In this document: piece by piece, positions 1 to 11,510 of the stretch
Layout: each line of letters starts with the position of its first letter
Numbering within the stretch: position 1 is the first letter of the stretch
NCBI GenBank assembly: GCA_022539475.1
Contig: VCMS01000003.1
Span: 456,983 to 520,982 of the forward strand
Length of the DNA: 64,000 nucleotides
Reading direction: 5' to 3'
DNA from: Gracilaria domingensis
Lineage: Eukaryota; Rhodophyta; Florideophyceae; Gracilariales; Gracilariaceae
Position numbers and translations under genes: made by a program
Notes under the pieces: model-generated
Databases searched by the model: none
What the model was told of the DNA's origin: nothing
What the model saw: the letters and a program-made list of their open reading frames with translations, nothing else

Positions 1-587
1 CGTTGGAGCGCGACAAGGCAACTGTGCTACTAGATTCTCCCACGGGAGCGACTGGATTGTCAGTGTGGATCACATTTCCCGTGGTTGGGGAACCGGGCGA
101 CACCGGAGCGTCAGTGCTATTCGCAGCAGCTGCGGTATCCTCCCCCTCCTTAAGTGGCGCCACAGGCTCCATCAGAAGATGGGGTGCAGGGGTTACTCTT
201 GTAAATACTCGTGCAGAGTCGTTGGAATTCGTCCAAGTAGTAGGAAGTTCAGTTCTGTGGTCAGAAGTACCTACTGTAGGTAGATAAATTAATCCTCGAT
301 TCGGGTGCGGAAGAATCGCCCGGCGCGACGGTAGTGTAGCGGCTGTTGACGGTTCTGTCTCCTGTTGAGGATCCCCTGATTGGGTATTGGTTGAGGTGGG
401 CCCGGTTGCGGTGGGTACCGTTGGGGCGGGCACAACGCGGTCGCGCGAGATTCGTTCATGACGTCCGTCAATGTCGAGTACGACGGTATCCGGATTGACG
501 GAAATGACGCGATATGGTCCATCAGCGATGGGGGAAAGCTTATGTCTCTTTTCCTTGTCAGGATTATAATACTCCTTCCGAAGGAAG

Positions 588-1561
588 TGTGGGGCACATT
601 CGGAAGAGTGAAACCCACCAGACTGTCCGAAGGTCCGCTCTCGTGAGAGATGGCAGACCAGTGACAGAGCCCTCTGTACCACCGTAACTCGGTTGTAAGG
701 CCGAAGTGGCAACTGGCTATACCTACAGAGGTGCTAGGCCACGTCGTGAGGAAACGATGAGAAACTCCAGAGATGGGGTGGTATCGGCAATGATGAAACA
801 CGACCAACGACAGGTGTAGTCCCGAGAGGGAAAGTAACAGAAAACAACAACCAAACAACACCCACACGCGACGGGTAGGGCCTCCTCGGCACTGTGCCCG
901 GAGCGGGGCGAGATCCTCCAACAGTAATGCACGGGTTTCCGTAAACACGGCAAAACTCTATACAGAGTCGGATCACTTCGTAATCTAGTCCTATACCTCC
1001 TCGGTACGACCCTCAGGTCCCGACGTCAACGACAGATGTTCCTTAAAGGTACCGAGAGGGTAGGACCACCGTAACCAGACGTGGCTATACTCGCGAGAGT
1101 GATAACCCACGTAGGCGGTTGGCGCCAGAGCCTCACTCGTGTAGAGTCCACTCAGGAGAGCGCTACTCGACAAAGAGTTCACTTAGAAGTGCTCGGGTTG
1201 ACTTTACAAAGGTGCTCGCGACGACGAGGTCGAGCTCACCTAAGTAGGTCTAAACTAACTATGTACACGTGGTGCACACCCGCAGGGGTCCGTACACGTG
1301 GCTAGCCTAGTGTCAGGCACCTCAGGTGCACTACCTATTGTCCCGTAATATGCACACACACGGTGGTGTAGTACACGCGTCCACCTAGCGGTATTGGCCA
1401 GCAATGGCAACCCTGATTACAGGTAACTGTGGGAAAGCCATTCCAAAAGTAACCGCCAAAATTGGGTCCAACTCATAACTCTTCGAGTGCCTCCTCGTAT
1501 CACTTCCCTGAGTATATGAGGCGCATCATCCTGATAACCACGCAAATTGCGTTGCTCTACA
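588..1561 (-). mobile_element. Solo LTR inserted in element 1
   Basis: This 974-bp block starts TGTGGGGCAC, ends GCTCTACA and is flanked by the 5-bp direct repeat GGAAG (583-587 and 1562-1566). It has the same terminal motifs and nearly the same length as the 981-bp LTR of element 1, and shares short blocks with it (for example around the TATA-like CTCTATACAGAG near 958 and the stretch near 1260-1310). It is a diverged relative, not the same subfamily. Integrase-type coding sequence of element 1 lies on both sides, so this is a later insertion that recombined down to one LTR. Confidence 0.88.
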
Positions 1562-4500
1562 GGAAGACAAAGCTGTTGGGCTCTACCACCACTGGTGTAC
1601 CGCGAATTCGGCGATCGAAATTACGCTTGTACGTAAGCTGTACCTTTTCCATGGCCTTCCGGGCTACCGGTACCATCTTGGTTAACCAATTTTTCCAGGT
1701 GTCCTTGTACATCCGGGGTGACGGGAAAGACGCTAGCGTCAGTTGTGATTCGATTGCTACCGGTGGCGGTATCCTCGAAAGAACGAGTTCAAACGGCGAA
1801 AGCTTCGTTACCCGATGCACCTGGGTGTTATACGCGTACGTAATAGCATTGGTGTACAAGTTCCAATCCTTTGGGTGATCCGCAACATAGGATCGTAATG
1901 CGTTAAGCATTGTACGATTAAATCGTTCTACCTGCCCATTACACTGGGGATGATAGGTTGTTGTAAACAAATTCTTGACATCCAAGATACGGCATACGTC
2001 CATAAAGAACTTTGACGCAAACTGCGAGCCATTGTCTGAAAGCAGATTAACGGGTGGCCCGTATGTGAAGACCCAATGCATCACAAATTCTTGTGCAACT
2101 GCTGCTGCAGTGATCCGTTTCAACGGAACCGTTCGCATTAGCTTCGAAAACCTGTCTGTGATAACCAGGAGGTACCTGTGACCGCGTGCGGTTCGAATTA
2201 ATTCGCCCAGAATGTCGATAGCGACGAACTCCAAAGGAGCCCGGGCTGGGAATAGCGTCATCGACTTAGAATTTTGTCGGAGTTTGACGTTGTTCTTGGC
2301 GCATTCCGTGCATGAACGGCGTACTGCGTAGCAGTTGAATGCCATAGCTGGCCAATAAAAGTCTCTTCGGAGAGTTAGATACAACTTCCTGCCACCAGGG
2401 TGTCCCCCAATCTTTGCGTAGTGGAATATATGGAGAACCCTCCATTGTAGGGAGTGTGGAACCACAATTTGAGGACGTGGCCCAACAATCCTAACAAAGA
2501 ATCCCTGATCGTTGGTTAGAAAGGGTATCTTGAATCCCCCGTTGAGTCGGGCCCTTATCTGAGTACAGAAAGGATCCCCGTGTTGTTCACGTATTACCTC
2601 TTCAGCGGTAATGGGTTCAAATGAGCCAGGCGGTGGCTCGACCGTTTCCGCGGCGAGAATATCGTCACAGACGTCATCCGTAATTTCGGAGTCTTCCTCC
2701 CAGTCTTCCACCAAGAAGCATGGTATGTCGTCGTCGTCGACAGGTTCTGCTTCTCCAGACGTTCCTAAGCGGGAAGGCGCATCACCCTGCATATTCAGGG
2801 TGCCCCGTTTGTACCGGACATCAAAATCAAATTCCGATAAACGGAGACGCCGACGCATAAGGCGACCCGACGGCTCGGAGATCTCCAGCAGCCAGCGGAG
2901 AGCCGGATGATCCGTATGTACCTGAAAATGGGTTCCCATGAGATAGGGTCTTAAGGTAGACAGCGCCCAAACGACGGCGAGACACTCTTTCTAAGAGACT
3001 GAATAATTACGCTCATGCAGGTTCAATGAACGGGACCAGTATCCAACTGGAAGTCGCTCCCCTTCCTTTGAGACTTGAAACAAGGCACACCCCACTTGGT
3101 GGTCACTATAATCAGTATCAACTTCATATGGAAGCCCTGGAGTGGGCAACGCCAAAATCGGCGGAGATGTAACAGCGTCGATTAACGACGAAAGGCGGAT
3201 GCTTCCGCATCGCCGAATGGTTCCAGTTTAACTGGCTGTCATTTCCTGAGGAGAGAGTTGAGAGGAGCTGCAGTATCAGCGAAATTCGGGACGAACCGAC
3301 GGTAGACATTACACAATCCGAGAAATGATCGGAGTTCCGTCTGAGTTGTCGGATGTTTCGCTTCCTTCAGCGACTCCACCCTTACCTCTTCGACCGAGAG
3401 TTTCCCTGGGCGGATAATGTGGCCCAGCTATTTCACCGAGTCGGTGAAGAATTCGCATTTCTTGAGCTTCAAGGTAACACCTGCGTCACGCAGAACTTGC
3501 ATCACTTCCTCTACATGGGACATATGTTCATCCATACTGTTGGAAAATACGACAATGTCGTCCAAGTACACAAGACACGTCTTCCACTTGAATCTGGCCA
3601 ACAGAATGTCAATCGCGCTCTGAAACGTAGCGGGAGCATTCGTTAGCCCGAAGGGCATCCGTTTGAAACGGTACAGTCCTTGGTAACATACAAACGCGGT
3701 CTTGTCGCGATCTTCCTTTAGAATTGGAACCTGCCAGTAACTCCAATTTGCGTCAAGGGCGGTAAATACTCTGGCGCTTCCCAGCGAGTCGATGTACTCA
3801 TCCATCCGTGGAATCGGATACACGTCTTTGACGGTAACGGCGTTAAGTTGCCTGTAATCGATGCAAAAACGCCACGATCCATCCGACTTCGGAACAAGTA
3901 CAAAGGGCAATGCCCATGACGACTGAGCTGGCTCAATTACGTCCGCACGTAGCATCTTCTCGACTTGAGACTTTTCTTCTTCGCGCGCTTTCGGGCCTGC
4001 CCGATACGGGTGTTGTGCGATTGGGCGAGTATCTGGGAGCAGATCAATACGGTGCTCCGTAATTCCAATTGTTCCAAGGGAACCGTCCCACATGGGAGTA
4101 AATTCTCTGAGCATGTCTCGTAACTTCTCGCGATGAGACGCTGGGACATGGTCCAGATTCAACTACTCTAATTCCTCAACAGGATTAGTCTGTTCTGTGA
4201 TAGGGGGTAGCGCTGATTTAACCGTAATGAAAGGTCGTTCGTGGCCCGAACTAACTAGGTTCACCTCTTCAGTAGCAACTGCTTTCGGTACGGCGGAGGT
4301 TCCCTTTCTGGAGGAATCCGACAAAATGGAGTTTTCAGGACGCACCTCCCCCTCCTTAGCTTCGGGCACATTGAGAATCTCGGACGTTGGGATTCTCGTC
4401 TGTACGAGCGCCTTCGGATACGGCAGAACCGAATCCAGTACCTGGTGTTTGACTAGCCACTGAGTGGTTTTGCCAAAGTTGGCAACCAGTACCTTGAAAG

Positions 4501-5343
4501 GTTGATCGGGCTCGATAGAAACAACACCATTAGCTAAAGCGAGCTGTCGCTGATCGTACAACGATGAAGACGGTTGAACTAGTCGCATTTCATGTTGTTT
4601 GGAGACGCACTGCACCCACACCTGGGATTCCGGCGGGATTGAAACGGATTTCGCTTTGCGAAGCTTTGTTGATTTCGGATCCACGTTTGGAACCTTTTGG
4701 GCCACAGGTAATGGAACGCGCTTCCGGATTGCGCGCTTCAACGGCTTCGGAACGATCGGAATGGTTGTACCGTCTTCCATTTCCACGGTTTTCGCCCTTG
4801 GGCGTATCGCTTCGACAAAGCGGTCGCAAAAATCACAACCGAGTATAAGCGGTGCAGCGAGTGAATCGCAGACAACAAAGTCAAGTTTCACCACGTAGGT
4901 GCCAAGTCTCACTGTGAGAGTTAAGTAACCAACCGTGCGCAACGGGTTATTGTTCGCGTCAGCGATATCCAAGCTTGGACCATAGCGAACGAATTCCCGA
5001 AGTGCCGGGGGCACTAACGAGGAGTGAATGAGATTGGGCGCAGAGCCCGTGTCTAACACAGACAGTTGACGAACCATAAACTGGTGTGATAAGCCGAGGT
5101 CGGCGTAAACCTTATAATTCCTTTTGGCAATCACAAGGACTCTATCCGGGTTACGGAAATTTCGGGACCGTACCCACGGACGACGGAGAACCGTTAAAAG
5201 CTCTGAGTCCACGTCAGATTGAGCCATCTTCCTCGTAAGGATCTTCCTTTTAAGGAAAGTGACCTGGGAGCGAAGCGGCGGTGCCTCGGGCGTCTCCGAC
5301 TTCGGCTCAGAAGACGCCCCTCCCGCAGGGGGAACTCCCAAGT

Positions 5344-7476
5344 TTAGTTTTTCTGGGCGGGGTTGGCCGGCGGCGGCAAACTCTGCTCAGAGTGGGAAAC
5401 ATAATTCCCGGGTTCGGGGTTGGTCACAGTTACCTGTTCAGCCTGGTTCCGAGGTTGCTCAGTTCGAAAGTTCTGTCCTGTAGCAGAATTGCCAAACTTG
5501 GCCCTTTGCTCTTCATAGTTCTTACTCGGAACATGAGCACGGTCAGCTCGTGACAAAGACTCATACCACCCGATAATTTTCGGTAACTCCCGAGCGAGCA
5601 ACATGCACACAGGTGCAATATGGCCGGGTCGGTAACAAATATGACAGATGGTCGTCACCAACTTATCAAAAGATCGATTACCATCTGGCCGTCGTTGCGG
5701 TTGCGCATTCACCCATCCTGGGCGTGAGAAACGGCTGCCGTTGGTCGCGTAAGCGAGTGGAGCGGCCTGTACCCGTGTTCCTCCCATATAGAGTGCGGGG
5801 TCACCTTCCGAGATCGGAGTCGACGACGACGAAATGTCAGAAGATCCGTACGAATCGGGAGCATTTCCAACGAAGTGGACATTATCCAGATCCGGGTTCA
5901 CGGAGTGTCCACGTTCCAAGGAAAGAGATGGAGATGACTCGTTGACGAGCAACGCCCTTGAGCGACGGGGTTTTGGCGGGCGCCGAGCACGGAGGACTTC
6001 GCCTTCAGCCTGGGCGTACTGGACCAATTCCAGATACGTAATCCTACGTTTCTCTTCGCGATATCGCGCCACCAAAGCCTTGATAGAATGGTCCAAACCA
6101 TCCACGAACATCGTGCATCTCTCCTGAGCGGAGTACACATTTCCACAGCGATGAAACGCTTTGTTCAACCGAATTGAGTAAACCGTTTCGGTCTCTTCAG
6201 TCTTCTGTTTAGTATCTCGCAGAGCGAGCGTCGCGTTGTGAATCGCGCTTCCTGTTGCATAGGACCTCAGGAGGTATTGGACCGATTCCGGCCAACAGCT
6301 GACACCTCCCTCAGATGCACGGGACGACCCTCAGACCGAGTTAAACTGATCTTCAGCCATCCCTGACAGAAAATAGGGTAAAGCGAGAAACGCTTGCGCC
6401 TCTTTCATACCGAGAATGTCGGCTTCCTGCACAAAGCGGGCCAGGAAGTCCAGTACCAGAATTGGATCTTCGCCATCGAATTTCTTCGTAAAGACGATAT
6501 TCAGTCTTCTAATGTGGTCCTTCACCTTACCGGTGCTTCGCGAGGTGCGACTTGACGATGAATCGTCCAATCGGTAATAACGATACGACAACAGCTTCCT
6601 GTAGAGGAGATTCGCTGGTTTCAACTCCTTGAGTCCAAGATGACGTCTACCTTTCTCACGAGAGCGAATCTCTCCTTGAGTGGCATATGTCGCCTTCGAC
6701 TTCGTCCCGCGGGATCTACTCCAATACTGTTCTCGGTATTCCTCACGGTCCGAAGAACTGGATGAAGTAGATTTCGCAGAGCGAACGCTAGAATTGGAAC
6801 TAGACGAATCCGAGTAGTAACGGAGTTCCTTTTTGGATCGTCGATTTTCGTGATACGGAGATTGGCGTGCCGAGCGCTCAGAGGCTTCTTCCTTAGCATT
6901 CTTCGCATCAGATGCGTTATCCATCCGTATAATCTCTTGGAGAGTAGACAACCGAGTGGTTAGGCGATCGATTTCAGTTCGATGCTCCTGAATAGAGGAA
7001 TGGTAATCTTGAACAAAAGCGGCTGGTGCACCCAGACTTTCCAAAATGGAATTCACGTCTTGACGTAAGACACGAATGTCATTGGTCGGATCTCCGATTT
7101 GAGCTTGGTCAAGCTTCCGTCTGAGATACTGCAGATCCTCGAACAACGAGTTTTGCGCGAGCTGACTGACACGCAGTTGAGTCTCGAGGTACGAGTATCC
7201 AGGGGTTTCAACCACATCGTCTGGTCTCTCCGTGGCCGGAGTACCCGTAACGGACGGAGCTCCTGCCGTAGAAGCGGCCATCGGACTCGAAGTGACTGAC
7301 GAGGCTCTCCGGGGTTCCGGGACCTGTTCATTGTCAGGCGACCCTGCAGGTACGGAGGCGCAAGAACGCGGAGGCCTAGATGGAGGCACACCATTTTCTC
7401 TGGCCACACCGTTTCGAGAGTTCGGCGCAGGTGGCGCCATACCGGGCCACGGTGTACCGAGCTGCGCTAAGCTCAA
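5344..7476 (-). CDS. Element 1 gag region (fossil)
   Basis: The gag-like region has an N-terminal low-complexity, Ser-rich and coiled-coil part, a central capsid-like retrotransposon gag part (6331-6600 and 5990-6170) and a CCHC zinc knuckle of the form C-x2-C-x4-H-x4-C near 5.6 kb. It resembles the gag of element 2 throughout, including the shared block around GLKEL and NLLYRKLLSYRYYRLDD. The region is carried on more than one reading frame, so it is broken in this copy. Confidence 0.85.
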
Positions 7477-7637
7477 CTTAACAACGAGAGGTCTCGATAC
7501 TCCAAAGAGTAAGTAACGAACAACAAATAAAACACTCTAGAGAGTCCACTGTTCCACAGCAGCTTCCCAAAAACCAAATGATCACTAATCGTGAGACTCC
7601 TCGACAAGAACGAGAACGAAGGAAAGAATCCAGCCCG

Positions 7638-7655
7638 TTCTAAGTCGGGAGACCA
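7638..7655 (-). other. Element 1 primer-binding site, tRNA-Tyr type
   Basis: On the plus strand the bases read TTCTAAGTCGGGAGACCA. This equals the last 15 bases of the tRNA-Tyr encoded at 45216-45313 followed by the post-transcriptional CCA. The site lies two bases inside the right LTR, which starts at 7658, exactly where a minus-strand LTR element should carry its primer site. Confidence 0.92.
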
Positions 7656-8280
7656 CTTGTAGAGCAAAACCCCAGCGATGGGATCGTCTCTCAAGGCGTT
7701 CGAGTCCTTGCCCTCTAGACGAGGTGAACTCAGTGGTGAGCCCTCCGAACACGGATACTGCAAGTGTAAGACCGCCCGTGGTACGGGATATACCTACGAA
7801 GGTTGATGGGTGAACGGGACTAATCCAGGAATCCGGCGAAAAGCGACGGAGTGGTTGAGGAGGGAGGTACCGTAGAGCGGTGTAAGCCCTAGGTAAAAGG
7901 GGGAAAAGGAAGGAAAACCAAAGGAGGGAAAGAGAGGAATCCCGCGGCGGGACGTGCGGCAAGCGGCAACAGACCCGGCGCCGGGAGACGACGATGTGTA
8001 TTAAGCCCACGCGGCACAACTCTATACAGAGACGGAAACGCTACCAATTTTGGTGAAAGCAGTACAACTGCACAGTAAAAGAAACAGAAAGTCCGAAGAC
8101 ACGGAATAAATAAGCCCGAAGGCAAGGCCACAATGGTCAGTATTGCCTGAGTGATTCCGAGGGATGAATCCAATCCGTATCGTACGCGGTGACCCTCCTG
8201 AGGGAGTTGTACACTTCGCGCTGGCGAACTTGGTTCAGAGCCGAACTTGGTTACCCTTTACTGAAGGAGAAGGTGACCAG

Positions 8281-9134
8281 TGTGGTGCAATCCCACGAGT
8301 GGGCAAACAAGAGCCGCGTTGCGGAAAGCGCACCTACAGGGTGTTCGAAACCTGCTCTCTATAGGGGTAGATGCAGCAGTAGAACCCTCTGATAGGGCCA
8401 GCGCGATGCCGGGTGTAAGTCCGGGTGGCCCCGATCCGAGCGTGCAGTCAGAGGTGAAGGGGAAGAATCGGCGTAGGTATCCGGTTGTTCCGGCGAGCCA
8501 CAGCGAGTGGAGATATCCAGCCTAACGGTGGGGAGTGAGAGGCGATCAACAAACGAGCCGCACTGCGGAGCACTGACTCGTGATACACGGGAATAAGTCC
8601 CGAGACTAGTGGGCAAAAACCTGTATAACAGGGCAGAGAAACGAGAGCCGTATGACGGAAATAATAACAAAGAAACAACAAAAGATGCCGTAACGACGGT
8701 CTAGGACTCCTCAGTGGTAGAGGTCGGATGACTAGCCCGGAATTGTGGCGGCTTGCCCGATTAGGGATGTAGACCGTTCACAAGCGGCAAGAAAGTCAGA
8801 GCCAGAAGCCTCCTTGAGGTTTACTTCCCGTACAGTGGCGGCAAGTGCCGCCACTTATGTACGGCACTTGAAAATATCCATTGAAATATCTAACTATCCG
8901 GCAATGCCGGCCAATACACTACAGGTATGCCCCCGTGGCAGGCTTGCCACGGCGCCCGCGCTATCGGGCCAACTTGGCACACATGTGCAGAAATACTACC
9001 CTTCCTAGGCATACCCCAAAATAGGACCACTAACCCAGTAGCCTCTCATAACCTGAGGTGTCGAAGCCGGTAACGGATCAATAAACTATGAAAAACACCT
9101 CGGTGCATCCCCACAAAGGGCGTTTTGCTCTACA
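8281..9134 (-). repeat. Left (3') LTR of element 2
   Basis: This is an 854-bp long terminal repeat matching 19197-20050 with about 15 substitutions by eye and no net length change. It contains several short GC-rich hairpins, for example a GTGGCGGCA/TGCCGCCAC pair near 8835-8855 and a GCCGG pair near 8905. Confidence 0.95.
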
Positions 9135-9149
9135 TCTCCCCCTTCTCAG
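9135..9149 (-). other. Polypurine tract of element 2
   Basis: On the minus strand this reads CTGAGAAGGGGGAGA and ends exactly at the left LTR. That is the position and composition of the plus-strand primer in LTR retrotransposons. An identical 15-mer occurs at 11120-11134, on the other side of the antisense ORF region. Confidence 0.85.
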
Positions 9150-9187
9150 GCTGAGACACCGACTCCGTCGGCTCGATACGCCTCGCG

Positions 9188-10534
9188 ATGGAGGTATATA
9201 AGGAAGTCTCTCAAGACGGGTCTGCCGAGAACTGTTCGGAGCCACCAACACCTCCGGTGTCAGTAGCGAACCTCGCCATTATGAGCCCTCCCGCGATGTC
9301 CAACGAACCGAACGGCCTTCCGTCCTCGACGGCACGTATGCAAGTGTCCCACCTGCCGTTCCGGTCTGTACCCCTTTCGCAGTCGGCGGCTGCCTCTCAA
9401 CCGGGTTCTTCCGGACAAGATCACGCTCCAGCTCAGGCTGGTCCCGCGCCCGTATGGGATTGGTTCAACGCCGAGATGCCAGCTACGCTGGGTGGGTGGC
9501 CTACCGCAGGCGCGTTACGCATCCGGGATCCGCAGCGGCACAGTTTCCTTTTCGCCCAGGCTCCCTGGTTTGACGCCGAAGCCGTTCGGGATACCGAGCT
9601 CGTCGACTCGTACGCTGTCGACGGTCAACTACCTGGTGGGCTTCCTGCTGACGTTACCCGTTCATGGGATTGGATCGCCCGCGTTGCGGTTATACCGAGC
9701 TGCCTGTTTGTAGGTCGAAACGAGACGAGACAATTCGCTCGCAATGAGACGGCCCGCATTGGGTACGCGCGATACTTCCGAGCTCCGAACGAACATCCGG
9801 TGCCGGCACAGTACCAGTACGACGTGGCACGTTACCGAACTTTCGGCGAGGTCGGCTACGGCGACCATCTAGCCAACGCGTTGGACGAAATTGACCGCTA
9901 TTCGGACACTGTTCAGCCGCAGCAGAAGTTGATCCTTTGGGCGCGGCCCATTCTTCAAGCCGAATTCCGGTTCCTTCGCCGTCCTGGACGGTCCCAATTC
10001 CATGAATGCCTCCGATTCGAGAGAAAATGGCGTTCCCGCTTCGGGGTACTGGTGCCGTACCAGTGCATGGGGGTGGAACGCATTGCGCGTCACTACCATA
10101 CTGGGCGATACCTGCCGCTGCCGTCATTCTGGCCTGCGTTAGAAGTCCTACGACGGTGTCACGTAGAGCTGCCGCCCTGCCTAACTTACATAGGCTCATA
10201 CTTCATGAACGATCCGCCTCGCGGCCTGTGGAGCATCCTGGCAACAGAATGGACCGTCCGCGTTGCGGCTTTCCTCCTCATCGAGGCATATGATTCGTAC
10301 CGAGTTTGGCTCATCCCGGAGCTCATCCGGCAAGCGATTCGAGCGTTGGATCTCTCCGAGGTGCTCGGCTCAGTCCGCAATGCGCGCGAGGCCACCGCGT
10401 TGGTGGACGTCAATGACCAGGTTGACTGGAATGAGGTGCCTGCTAGTCAGGTTTCCGACGGGGTTCGTCGGCAGTCGGACCGTTCTCCCGGACGGAACGT
10501 CGATGCCGGCGACTTCGTATACTTTGACGCATAG
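9188..10534 (+). CDS. Antisense ORF inside element 2, unknown protein (448 aa)
   Basis: This ORF lies between the integrase/chromodomain end of element 2 and its left LTR, on the strand opposite to gag and pol. The first 75 residues are rich in Pro, Ser and Gln. Residues about 80-400 look like a globular alpha-helical protein, with many Trp and Tyr, a patch RSWDWIARVAVIPSCLFVG and a patch WTVRVAAFLLIEAYDSYRVW. I recognise no domain. A TATA-like GGTATATAAGG lies at 9192-9202, about 80 bp before an in-frame ATG at 9281, so translation may start there. Antisense ORFs of unknown role are known in some plant Ty3/gypsy lineages; homology to those cannot be claimed from this window. Confidence 0.55.
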   Translation: MEVYKEVSQDGSAENCSEPPTPPVSVANLAIMSPPAMSNEPNGLPSSTARMQVSHLPFRSVPLSQSAAASQPGSSGQDHAPAQAGPAPVWDWFNAEMPATLGGWPTAGALRIRDPQRHSFLFAQAPWFDAEAVRDTELVDSYAVDGQLPGGLPADVTRSWDWIARVAVIPSCLFVGRNETRQFARNETARIGYARYFRAPNEHPVPAQYQYDVARYRTFGEVGYGDHLANALDEIDRYSDTVQPQQKLILWARPILQAEFRFLRRPGRSQFHECLRFERKWRSRFGVLVPYQCMGVERIARHYHTGRYLPLPSFWPALEVLRRCHVELPPCLTYIGSYFMNDPPRGLWSILATEWTVRVAAFLLIEAYDSYRVWLIPELIRQAIRALDLSEVLGSVRNAREATALVDVNDQVDWNEVPASQVSDGVRRQSDRSPGRNVDAGDFVYFDA

Positions 10535-10666
10535 ATTTGGGAGATAATTGGTCCCGCTGAGGCGGCTGGCCGCCGCCGAGAGGAGCTCCATATCCCGGAA
10601 GGGCACCCACGTGGGTTTGTATACGTCGATGACGACGGTGATGACCCTACTGAGGGAGGAAGCCCC

Positions 10667-10993
10667 ATGGATGAGGGGAGCCCAGTGGGCGTGGAGGTGG
10701 TACGGGAGCCCGGAGCTATGGGCGACGACGACGAAGTCGTGGTTGTTGTCCCACCCGCTGTAGCGGCTCCCGATCCAACCGGCCCGTGGGCTCAGGAGGT
10801 AGCATCCGCCGGGGGCGGCAGTTCCTCTCTCACTCCGCGAGCGGCGGTCATTCGCGACTTCCTCCGAGGCGAGGGAGTGGCCGTTCCCGATACGGTGACC
10901 GACGAGTCGGAGTTGCAAGCGATAGCGGCACAGCGCTTCTCCGGGGCTCCCGGTAGTGGAGGCACCCCAGGTGCTGGGCCGTCCGGCGCGTAA
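10667..10993 (+). CDS. Second plus-strand ORF inside element 2 (108 aa)
   Basis: This short ORF follows the 448-aa antisense ORF on the same strand. It is acidic and then Gly/Ser/Pro-rich (runs such as GDDDEVVVVV and AGGGSSS), and looks like a disordered tail. I recognise no domain. Its strand and position suggest it belongs with the antisense gene, not with pol. Confidence 0.35.
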   Translation: MDEGSPVGVEVVREPGAMGDDDEVVVVVPPAVAAPDPTGPWAQEVASAGGGSSSLTPRAAVIRDFLRGEGVAVPDTVTDESELQAIAAQRFSGAPGSGGTPGAGPSGA

Positions 10994-11159
10994 TTCTCCG
11001 GCTCGCGATCCCTGACGGGCTACGGTAGTCCGTGATAGACCCCGATGATGGGGGGCAACTTGATAGTCAGAGGTAAACTTCTCCAGCCTTGCTGGCTTGG
11101 CTCAAACGTTTCGTCTTGTTCTCCCCCTTCTCAGTGGTTAATACCTCATTCTAGGCTGT

Positions 11160-11500
11160 TGCAAATGGCTCCCGAGAGAGGGGTAACTTTCCGCAGAAGC
11201 GGCTGTAGCGATAAAACTTCTTAGTCTTCCTTCCAGTGTCCTAGCTTCTTCTCCTTCTTCTTAGGCTTCTTTCTTCTTCATCTTCTTCCCCACTGTAAGT
11301 GGCTTCCGCATTTCGCGGCTTGTCTGTTCAGACAGGGACTGCCCGCATAGAGCGGCATGTTGCTGCTTTTCAGTAGCGTCCGCCTAGGGCGGCTTGCTGG
11401 CATCAACGTCGTTGCATCCGCGTGAAGCGGCACGTTTTGCATGATGCAATTCCATCCGCGTGAAGCGGCATATTCCGTCCGAGACGGCATAACTCACTAG
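11160..11500. repeat. Array of short GC hairpins in element 2
   Basis: This stretch between the antisense ORF and the end of pol holds a run of small perfect hairpins about 20-40 bp apart. Examples are CCGC/GCGG near 11195, 11310, 11430 and 11457, GTCTG/CAGAC near 11325, CCGCC/GGGCGG near 11380 and CCGTC/GACGG near 11478. Similar hairpins continue through the coding part at 11800-12650 and into the LTRs. Confidence 0.7.
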
Positions 11501-11510
11501 TCGTGGGTGG

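Larger units (their letters stand above)
1..8280 (-). mobile_element. Ty3/gypsy LTR retrotransposon, element 1 (partial, nested)
   Basis: Element 1 is read on the minus strand. It shows gag (about 5344-7476), protease, reverse transcriptase, RNase H and integrase (about 289-5341). The parts seen are a CCHC zinc knuckle near 5.6 kb, a protease DTG near 5.05 kb, an RT YLDD near 3.55 kb and an integrase core near 1.9-2.3 kb. The primer-binding site is at 7638-7655. Its right (5') LTR starts at 7658 and is split by element 2, resuming at 20056-20413, so it totals about 981 bp. Its left LTR lies beyond the window edge. A solo LTR sits in the integrase region. The copy is broken: several interruptions plus the two insertions. 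It is clearly older than element 2. Confidence 0.9.
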
